Assembly: GCA_011064865.1 (NCBI GenBank)
Contig: JAAKFX010000019.1
Span: 1-20,104, forward strand
Reading direction: 5' to 3'
DNA: 20,104 nucleotides
Source: Candidatus Anoxychlamydiales bacterium
Lineage (GTDB): Bacteria > Chlamydiota > Chlamydiia > Chlamydiales > SM23-39
In this document: piece by piece, positions 16,301-20,104 of the stretch
Layout of the letters: each line of letters begins with the position of its first letter
How positions within the stretch are numbered: position 1 is the first letter of the stretch
Translations under genes and position numbers: made by a program
The notes under the pieces: generated by a model
Database searches by the model: none
Seen by the model: only the letters and a program-made list of their open reading frames with translations
What the model was told of the DNA's origin: nothing

Positions 16301-16441
16301 TGGAGGACCATCGTAAAAAGAAAATAATTTTTTATCCTTTCTACTATCAACTGATTTTTCAAAAATCTTATCATCTTGCCAAAACTTTAATATCCTCTCT
16401 TCTCTTTTAGCAAAGCTCTCTTCCTTATTTAAGTTAAACAT
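13340..16441 (-). CDS. ileS: Isoleucyl-tRNA synthetase, archaeal/eukaryote-type (IleS2)
   Basis: Class I synthetase of 1033 residues that charges tRNA-Ile. The ATP-binding HIGH signature is GLPHYGNLLA (HYGN at 54-57), and the second signature is KMSKR (587-591) in GNKMSKRLKNYPEPE. The CP1 editing domain shows IVHTAPAFGEVDF at about 313-325. The whole-protein style (FDCWFESGSMPYAQNHYPF, DQTRGWFYTL, GIILAEDGNKMSKR, C-terminal beta-rich extension instead of a zinc finger) is that of the archaeal/eukaryotic IleRS, which Chlamydiae carry and which in other bacteria is associated with mupirocin resistance. The start at 16441 has GAGGA four bases upstream. No T-box or other leader is apparent. It diverges from the tmRNA gene across 126 bp and converges with lepB. 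Confidence 0.96.
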   Translation of the reverse strand: MFNLNKEESFAKREERILKFWQDDKIFEKSVDSRKDKKLFSFYDGPPFATGLPHYGNLLASVLKDIIPRYKTMKGFYVPRRFGWDCHGLPVENEIEKANELSGHLYVSKFGIAAFNEECEKIVLRYTKEWKKTINRIGRWVDFSNTYKTMDLSYMESVWWVFKQLYDQDLIYEGFKVMPFSAKLGTPLSNFEANLNYQEVDDPSLVVKFQMLKDKDTYFLAWTTTPWTLISNLALAVHPDIEYAKVKDKKTNKNFILAKERVSNFFKDDFEIISTFKGIKLKDEKYIPLFDYFSDQKDAFRVLVDDFVDLEEGTGIVHTAPAFGEVDFYVCKKERIELVCPVDSYGRFTKEIKEYENKLVKDCDKLIIRRLKEEGKIFLASTIRHRYPFCWRTDTPLIYKAVKTWFVAVEKIKDKLIEANKKIHWVPEHIKDGRFGKWLENARDWAISRNRFWGTPIPIWRDQNNNIVVMDSIKELEKKTNKKVTNLHRQFIDDLTFEHQGSTYKRIDEVFDCWFESGSMPYAQNHYPFENKEMTETSFPADFIAEGLDQTRGWFYTLNVISSAIFNKPAFKNVIVNGIILAEDGNKMSKRLKNYPEPELLISKYGADAIRLYMLHSPAVKGEDLKFTEKGVSVILRQILLPFWNSYVFLATYANIYKWTPTNDFKDPKADIDRWIISLLNKLISDVEIALDKYELNKAIDPIVEFIEHLTNWYIRRSRTRFWADEDTQDRKDAFFTLHHVILTLSKITAPFVVFISDAIYKELKTDDMPTSVHLCDWPTVDKTKLDIDLVNQMDYVQRSVSIGHALRKEYKLKVRQPLAKAYIEADIKILNYLEKQKHLIEDELNVKEVVLLKDESRFIKLEAKPNFRTLGKKVQKLLPKAQKIIQNFTQDQMNLILNNQIVEITIDDQKITLTSDDVVIDRKVKEGVAAFRDKDIAVALDTTITDDLFEEAIAREIVNKINLLRKEKNFNVTDRIHVIFDSTDLLKKSYEKHKKYIDHEILATIVRFEKCEGSELDINGQKTTIEITQEKK

Positions 16442-16531
16442 TTCATCCTCAATTCTTTATAACTATCTTATGTTACACCAAATCAACACTTTATGTAAAC
16501 AAAAAACCTATACATTTTAAATCAATTAATA

Positions 16532-16550
16532 TATAATATATACATATACT
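16532..16550 (+). promoter_or_regulatory. Candidate -10 elements for tmRNA
   Basis: TATAAT (16532-16537) with a weak TATACA 17 nt upstream (16509-16514), or TATACT at 16545-16550, are the candidates ahead of the tmRNA 5' end at 16568. Both imply a short 5' leader removed from the precursor. I cannot choose between them. Confidence 0.4.
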
Positions 16551-16643
16551 AAATAGCTAAAAAGCTTGGGGGTGCAAGGTTTCGACTTGCAAGCAAGGTA
16601 TTAGTGGCATGCAGAGGACGTCGGTTGGCCTCTTAAATCATCC

Positions 16644-16691
16644 GGCAAAACAATAAACAACGAACCAGAAATGGAGTTGATGGCTGCTTAA
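16644..16691 (+). other. tmRNA proteolysis-tag reading frame, GKTINNEPEMELMAA-stop
   Basis: From a GGC resume codon at 16644 the frame reads Gly-Lys-Thr-Ile and ends Glu-Leu-Met-Ala-Ala before TAA (16689-16691). The other frames here stop within a few codons. Gly as resume residue is known in other bacteria; the terminal Met-Ala-Ala replaces the more frequent Leu-Ala-Ala or Val-Ala-Ala seen by ClpXP. Confidence 0.8.
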
Positions 16692-16925
16692 GACCTAATA
16701 GTTTTAAGTGCTCAGTAGTCTGAAATTTGACCAGGAGTTTTAGAAATCTACTGTCATACATCCAGGTACGAGTTTTTCTACTTTCTAACTTTTGAGAAAA
16801 ACTTAAGATTTTCAAAGTTGGCTATCGATCTTTTAGCGTGGAGTCTTTCGTTTAGATCGATTAATTATAGAGACTATAAGCATGTAGTCATTAATATTCG
16901 AGTTTGGTAAGGACGAGAGTTCGAT

Positions 16926-16939
16926 TCTCTCCACCTCCA
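16926..16939 (+). repeat. tmRNA 3'-terminal core sequence, copy 1 (attL-like)
   Basis: TCTCTCCACCTCCA, the final 14 nt of tmRNA, recurs exactly at 18027-18040 and 19057-19070. It spans the end of the T stem plus the acceptor 3' strand, the classic crossover region for tyrosine-recombinase islands in tRNA and tmRNA genes. Confidence 0.8.
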
Positions 16940-17000
16940 TTTAGGCTAGGTCAAATGATCTGGATTTTTCTATCAACATTTTATCAAAAAGGAGTCTTTG

Positions 17001-17954
17001 ATGATAAGGGGTCATTATCTTCCTCAATTTTATATGAGATTCTTTGGTTTAAATGAAAAGCAAATAGCTCGATTTGATAAAAAAACTGGCGATAAAAAAA
17101 TCGTCTCTATCGAAAGTTTTTGTTGTAAAAAAGGCTTTTTTGCACTGGAAGAAGCTGACCAGATTCCTGGTAATCATGATATTGAAATTCTGGAAAAATT
17201 ATGCGCTTCAGAAATGGAAGGTCCTGTAGCAACAATTTTAAAAAGATTAATCAATAATGAAAATCTTTCATCCCTTTCGGAAGAAGAATTTTCACTACTC
17301 TTATCTTGGATGTCTTGGATATATGTTATGACACCTTCAAAAAAAAAAATGCTCGACGCCGGCTGTAACAAATTTTTTGAAAATTTAGCTCATTCTTCTA
17401 ATAATGAATTATCTAACTTGATTGAAAAAAGCAAAAGTAAAAATATTACGACTGAAGAGGTCAGACAATTTTTCTTAAAAAATACTTTTCAAACGAAAAA
17501 TTCAAATAAGATTTCAATACTATTTAACTCTCTGGATTCAATAGTCAACCTATTGTCTCAATATACATGGAAACTATGTAAAGTTAAACAAAATGAAGGC
17601 TTTCTTCTTAGTGGTGATCACCCTATAAGTTTAGCAGCACAAAACTTAACCGATCCTGTTGGATTTGAAAATGCACAATTTCTTTTTTTTCCTATTTCTC
17701 CATCACTACTTTTAGTGGGGCTGAATACAAAAGATCGCCAAGGAATAATTTGTAAGATAACTGAAGAAATAACCGAAGAAAGAACTCTTTTACCTAATTT
17801 ATTAACATATGCAAAATCAGAACGATTTATTATTGGAAATCATTTAAATTGTTTTGACCATTTATCGAAAATTCATAAAAAAGAACATTTTCAGCTATTC
17901 CCAAAATTTAGAACAGATGAAAAAAGTAATAAATCTTATTTTATAAATTATTAG
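17001..17954 (+). CDS. DUF4238 family protein in the first tmRNA-linked unit
   Basis: The family is recognised by the N-terminal HYLPQFYMRFF (5-15), the acidic helix IEILEKLCASEMEG (about 61-74) and the later FLLSGDHPIS (201-210) with FFPISPSLLLVG (229-240). DUF4238 proteins are of unknown biochemical function, usually about 250-350 residues, and are scattered among mobile and defence-rich regions. The start is ATG 17001, with GGAG at 16991-16994; a TTG just before (16998) is in frame but badly spaced. There is no signal peptide. The gene begins 61 bp after tmRNA, with no terminator and no convincing promoter between, so it may be read from the tmRNA promoter. It is the only gene between the tmRNA 3' end and the first 36-bp repeat. 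Confidence 0.82.
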   Translation: MIRGHYLPQFYMRFFGLNEKQIARFDKKTGDKKIVSIESFCCKKGFFALEEADQIPGNHDIEILEKLCASEMEGPVATILKRLINNENLSSLSEEEFSLLLSWMSWIYVMTPSKKKMLDAGCNKFFENLAHSSNNELSNLIEKSKSKNITTEEVRQFFLKNTFQTKNSNKISILFNSLDSIVNLLSQYTWKLCKVKQNEGFLLSGDHPISLAAQNLTDPVGFENAQFLFFPISPSLLLVGLNTKDRQGIICKITEEITEERTLLPNLLTYAKSERFIIGNHLNCFDHLSKIHKKEHFQLFPKFRTDEKSNKSYFINY

Positions 17955-17988
17955 TACAAAAATTAGACATAATCTCTGTATTTTTGTA
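17955..17988. repeat. Inverted repeat directly after the DUF4238 gene
   Basis: TACAAAAAT (17955-17963) and ATTTTTGTA (17980-17988), 9-bp perfect arms around a 16-nt loop, immediately after the stop codon. A-run rather than T-run follows, so it is not a standard intrinsic terminator. It could stabilise the mRNA 3' end or be chance in AT-rich DNA. Confidence 0.4.
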
Positions 17989-18004
17989 AAAAACTGAATT
18001 GGTT

Positions 18005-18040
18005 CCAATCAAAAGTTCTGAATGCGTCTCTCCACCTCCA
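18005..18040 (+). repeat. 36-bp direct repeat ending in the tmRNA 3' end, copy A (attR-like)
   Basis: Begins CCAATCAAAAGTTCTGAATG and ends with the 14-nt tmRNA core TCTCTCCACCTCCA (18027-18040). It is identical over all 36 bp to copy B at 19035-19070, while the flanks differ on both sides. The first 22 bp do not match tmRNA, as expected for an element-derived arm of an attachment site. Confidence 0.88.
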
Positions 18041-18051
18041 AAAATCATAAG

Positions 18052-18075
18052 GTCGGGGTTTTCTCGGCTTTTTTT
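18052..18075 (+). terminator. Intrinsic terminator 11 bp after the first pseudo-tmRNA end
   Basis: Arms GTCGGG (18052-18057) and CTCGGC (18063-18068) pair with two G-U pairs around loop GTTTT, followed by seven T (18069-18075). It would stop transcripts coming from tmRNA and the DUF4238 gene. Its position relative to the repeat is where a tmRNA terminator would be expected. Confidence 0.8.
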
Positions 18076-18093
18076 ATATAAGTAAAAAGACAG

Positions 18094-18121
18094 TTAAAAT
18101 TATCCAAACTTCCCTTATAAT
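18094..18121 (+). promoter_or_regulatory. Predicted promoter of the DUF6602 gene
   Basis: TATAAT at 18116-18121 is a perfect -10; TTAAAA at 18094-18099, 16 nt upstream, is a poor -35. Transcription from about 18128 fits the ATG at 18158. This would make the second unit self-sufficient for expression, unlike the first. Confidence 0.5.
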
Positions 18122-18157
18122 TGCACTTTTACTCGCTTAAACAAACGGAAAAGGCAC

Positions 18158-18988
18158 ATGTACCCAGATCTACTAAAAAATCTTTCAAAAACAATAAATA
18201 AATATTTCTCTGAAATTGAAGCACATTTTAACTTTGAATTAGGGCCAGAATTCGAAATTGCTCTATGCAAAATTTTAAAGGATATTTTACCAAATAAATA
18301 TGGAGTATGCAGGGGTTTCATTGTGGCGCCTGATGGAAAAAAATATGGAGACGATATAATCATCTACGACCGCTTAAGGTTTCCTACAATTAGAATGCTA
18401 GGCGAAAATAACTTTGCACAAAAAGAAGATGTGCCTTTTGAAGCAGTTTACTCCTATATTGAGGCAAAACATAATCTAGAACTTGGCAATGAGGAAAACA
18501 GCACTTTAAAAAAAGCTCTGAAGCAAATTCAAGATATTCACTCTTTAAAACGTCCCGATCGACCTATTAATCAAATTACAGAAATATTCTCAGCAGGCCA
18601 TTCTTTTAAAACAGATCCTCCGGCAGGTTGGGCTAAAATCTTAAATCCATTACATACTTGTATTTTTTCTAGAAAAACTTCGGCTGAAAATACGATTTTG
18701 GATGCCGATAAAACATACAAAATTTTAATAGATCTGAAAACTCCTCTTGATGAATTCCCAGATATAATTGTAGCTGGTGATAAAATACTGGTTCTCCCTG
18801 TATTTCATTCAGATGCTTCTCGACACATAATGCCTTTTCTTTTGCCCAATATTAAGACCCAAGTTAATGTATTTAAGACAAAACACAATGCTTTGGCAGT
18901 AGGGTTATGTCAATTACTTTGGGCTTTAAGCCGAATTGAGCTAGGTACAATGCCTTGGGAGCAAATTATAGTTAGCGACTTACAATAA
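18158..18988 (+). CDS. DUF6602 family protein, PD-(D/E)XK nuclease-like, in the second tmRNA-linked unit
   Basis: A 276-residue soluble protein. Around residues 20-110 it shows the layout of DUF6602 and of PD-(D/E)XK nuclease-like folds: an N-terminal helix with acidic residues (EIEAHFNFELGPEFE, Glu31/Glu33), then GFIVAPDGKKYGDDIIIYD (53-71, Asp65/66) and, after a loop, VYSYIEAKHNLEL (97-109) with E102-x-K104. These match the E...D...ExK metal-binding pattern. DUF6602 is uncharacterised; members are often found near restriction or defence genes, so a nuclease-type defence role is a reasonable inference, not a demonstration. The C-terminal half (IIVAGDKILVLPVF) is unassigned. AAGG lies just before the ATG. 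It is the only gene between the two 36-bp repeats, with its own promoter. Confidence 0.78.
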   Translation: MYPDLLKNLSKTINKYFSEIEAHFNFELGPEFEIALCKILKDILPNKYGVCRGFIVAPDGKKYGDDIIIYDRLRFPTIRMLGENNFAQKEDVPFEAVYSYIEAKHNLELGNEENSTLKKALKQIQDIHSLKRPDRPINQITEIFSAGHSFKTDPPAGWAKILNPLHTCIFSRKTSAENTILDADKTYKILIDLKTPLDEFPDIIVAGDKILVLPVFHSDASRHIMPFLLPNIKTQVNVFKTKHNALAVGLCQLLWALSRIELGTMPWEQIIVSDLQ

Positions 18989-19034
18989 TGCTAGGACAAG
19001 ATGTTAGTTTTAGAAGCTTTATATTTATAATTTG

Positions 19035-19070
19035 CCAATCAAAAGTTCTGAATGCGTCTCTCCACCTCCA
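19035..19070 (+). repeat. 36-bp direct repeat ending in the tmRNA 3' end, copy B (attR-like)
   Basis: Exact second copy of the 18005-18040 repeat, 1030 bp downstream, again ending in the 14-nt tmRNA core (19057-19070). The following sequence (TCAACCTG) differs from that after copy A and probably marks the outer boundary of the inserted DNA. Confidence 0.88.
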
Positions 19071-19200
19071 TCAACCTGTTAAAAATAAATCTTTTAAAGT
19101 TCGCTTACAAAGACCCTAAAATACTTTTATCTCAAAATTCACTAAAAATATAATATACATATTTTTAATAATTACAAAAAAACAAATAATCTTACTTCTT

Positions 19201-19234
19201 GATATTAATACCCTTTAATGGGATCATTAATATC
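19201..19234 (+). repeat. Hairpin in the leader region of the DEAD-box helicase gene
   Basis: GATATTAAT (19201-19209) pairs with ATTAATATC (19226-19234), enclosing CCC-TTTAAT-GGG (19211-19222), so the whole forms a two-part hairpin with a small internal loop. CTTTTA follows, a weak U-run. It may be an intrinsic terminator closing the inserted region or a leader structure of the helicase mRNA. Confidence 0.55.
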
Positions 19235-19316
19235 CTTTTAAATTAAATTAATAACATTCTACCTGAATTAATTATTAGAAAAAGTCTTATAACGGGTGGA
19301 TTTTGGAGCATTTTAT

Positions 19317-20104
19317 ATGTCATTTGATTCCCTCGGTCTTTCAGACAAACTAGTTCGAGCTGTATTAGAAAAAGGTTACACCCAACCCACCTCTATTCAA
19401 CTTCAAAGTATTCCTGTCATCCTTAAAGGACTTGACATAATGGGTAAAGCTCAAACTGGCACAGGTAAAACTGCAGGATTTACCCTACCTTTACTGCATC
19501 TCTTAAACAAACACTCAGAAAGTAGCGCTAAGCGTTCTCCTCGCGCTTTGATCCTTACCCCAACACGTGAACTAGCAGCCCAAGTAGGAGAAAGTGTAGA
19601 TACTTATGGTAAATATTTATCTTTAAAATCCACTACTATATTCGGTGGAGTAAATATTAAACCACAAATCTCAAAACTACGCAGGGGCATTGATATTTTA
19701 GTAGCCACGCCAGGAAGATTGCTGGATCATGCTAACCAAAAAACTGTAGATCTCTCTAAAATAGAATTTTTAATCTTAGATGAAGCCGATCGCATGTTAG
19801 ATATGGGCTTTATTCATGATGTAAAAAAAATCATTAATCTTCTGCCAAAGAAAAGACAAAATTTACTGTTTTCAGCAACTTTCTCAAAAGATATTAAAAA
19901 ACTTGCTGCCAATCTTCTAAATTCTCCGATATTGATTGAAGTTGCAAAGAAAAACCTTGAATCAGAACAAGTAGAGCAGTTAATCTATCCAGTTGATCGC
20001 AAACGCAAAAGCGAACTATTAACTCATTTGATTAATTCAAAAAAATGGCCACAAGCACTGGTCTTCACTAGAACCAAACATGGAGCGAATCGACTAGCTA
20101 AACA
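19317..20104 (+). CDS. DEAD-box ATP-dependent RNA helicase, RhlE-like (3' end cut by window edge)
   Basis: 262 codons are visible from ATG 19317 (GGAG at 19305-19308) to the edge with no stop. The Q motif region GYTQPTSIQLQSIP is at 20-33, Walker A AQTGTGKT at 45-52, PTREL at 82-86, TPGR at 131-134, DEAD at 155-158 followed by RMLDMGF, and SAT at 186-188. The second RecA domain begins near 215 with ALVFTRTKHGANRL at 247-260. The compact start and the DEADRMLDMGF wording are those of the RhlE subgroup. Such helicases remodel rRNA or mRNA structure, often in cold or stress. Codons CTC, CGC, ACC and GCC appear more often than in the neighbouring genes, which could mean acquisition from elsewhere. 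It starts 246 bp after the last 36-bp repeat, behind a hairpin at 19201. Confidence 0.95.
   Translation, partial: MSFDSLGLSDKLVRAVLEKGYTQPTSIQLQSIPVILKGLDIMGKAQTGTGKTAGFTLPLLHLLNKHSESSAKRSPRALILTPTRELAAQVGESVDTYGKYLSLKSTTIFGGVNIKPQISKLRRGIDILVATPGRLLDHANQKTVDLSKIEFLILDEADRMLDMGFIHDVKKIINLLPKKRQNLLFSATFSKDIKKLAANLLNSPILIEVAKKNLESEQVEQLIYPVDRKRKSELLTHLINSKKWPQALVFTRTKHGANRLAK

Larger units (their letters stand above)
16568..16939 (+). ncRNA. ssrA: Transfer-messenger RNA (tmRNA)
   Basis: Rescues stalled ribosomes by acting as tRNA-Ala and then as a short mRNA. The 5' end GGGGGTG (16568-16574) pairs with CACCTCC (16932-16938) to form the acceptor stem (one G-U), with discriminator A at 16939; the terminal CCA is not encoded. 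The T arm is complete: GAGAG-TTCGATT-CTCTC (16915-16931). The early segment GTGCAAGGTTTCGACTTG is the usual tmRNA 5' signature. The internal tag frame is at 16644-16691. The gene is intact even though its 3' end appears to have been used as an integration site: two partial copies of the 3' end lie downstream. No terminator follows within 60 bp, so transcription may continue into the 17001 gene. Confidence 0.95.

Noticed and set aside
16633..16815. 60-residue ORF on the minus strand
   Set aside because: It lies entirely inside the tmRNA gene on the opposite strand and has no SD or recognisable product.
16998..17000. TTG start for the DUF4238 gene
   Set aside because: The adjacent ATG at 17001 is better spaced from GGAG and aligns with the usual family N-terminus.
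18005..19070. 36-bp repeats considered as a CRISPR array
   Set aside because: Only two copies occur, separated by about 1 kb that contains a gene, and they share the tmRNA 3' end. No cas genes are present.

Overview
The window is an AT-rich bacterial chromosome segment that reads as a member of the Chlamydiae, probably a chlamydia-like (environmental) lineage rather than Chlamydia proper. Supporting this are a 624-residue signal peptidase I carrying the very large internal insertion typical of chlamydial LepB, an archaeal/eukaryote-type isoleucyl-tRNA synthetase, a TyrP-family aromatic amino acid permease, a tiny Lys/Arg-rich histone H1-like protein of the Hc type, and several signal-peptide-bearing or tail-charged hypothetical proteins of the kind common in obligate intracellular bacteria. 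I cannot name the genus.

Layout. 1-727 (minus, cut by the left edge): exported thioredoxin-fold protein fused to a DsbD/CcdA-like membrane domain. 895-2487: unknown 530-residue protein behind a good promoter. 2618-5257: convergent, tail-overlapping pair of UDP-glucose 6-dehydrogenase and UDP-glucuronate decarboxylase (UDP-Glc to UDP-GlcA to UDP-xylose), both with unexpected N-terminal export signals. 5494-5649: 51-residue histone-like protein with its own strong RBS and a textbook terminator. 5906-7053: a lipoprotein and, convergent to it, a multi-spanning membrane protein whose start codon lies at the edge of a perfect 17-bp inverted repeat. 7140-8339: TyrP-like permease. 8579-8839: DUF167/YggU protein. 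8973-9590: unknown small protein with a strong promoter. 9636-9983 and 10118-11125: divergent exported proteins of unknown function with palindromic sequence between them. 11456-16441: lepB and ileS, convergent. As I recall, lepB and ileS are also neighbours in Chlamydia trachomatis, so this part looks like the conserved chlamydial core.

The accessory part starts at the tmRNA gene (16568-16939; encoded tag GKTINNEPEMELMAA). Its last 14 nt recur twice downstream, each time as the end of an identical 36-bp repeat (18005-18040 and 19035-19070). The repeats mark off two small single-gene units, a DUF4238 gene and a DUF6602 (PD-(D/E)XK-like) gene, with no integrase in sight. This looks like two consecutive integrations at the tmRNA 3' end, or a small cassette array anchored on tmRNA. 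The DUF4238 gene has no terminator between it and tmRNA and may be read from the tmRNA promoter; the first intrinsic terminator comes just after the first 36-bp repeat. A DEAD-box RNA helicase (19317 onward, cut by the right edge) follows a hairpin-containing leader.

The two points most worth following up are the tmRNA-anchored units and the apparently exported UDP-sugar enzymes.
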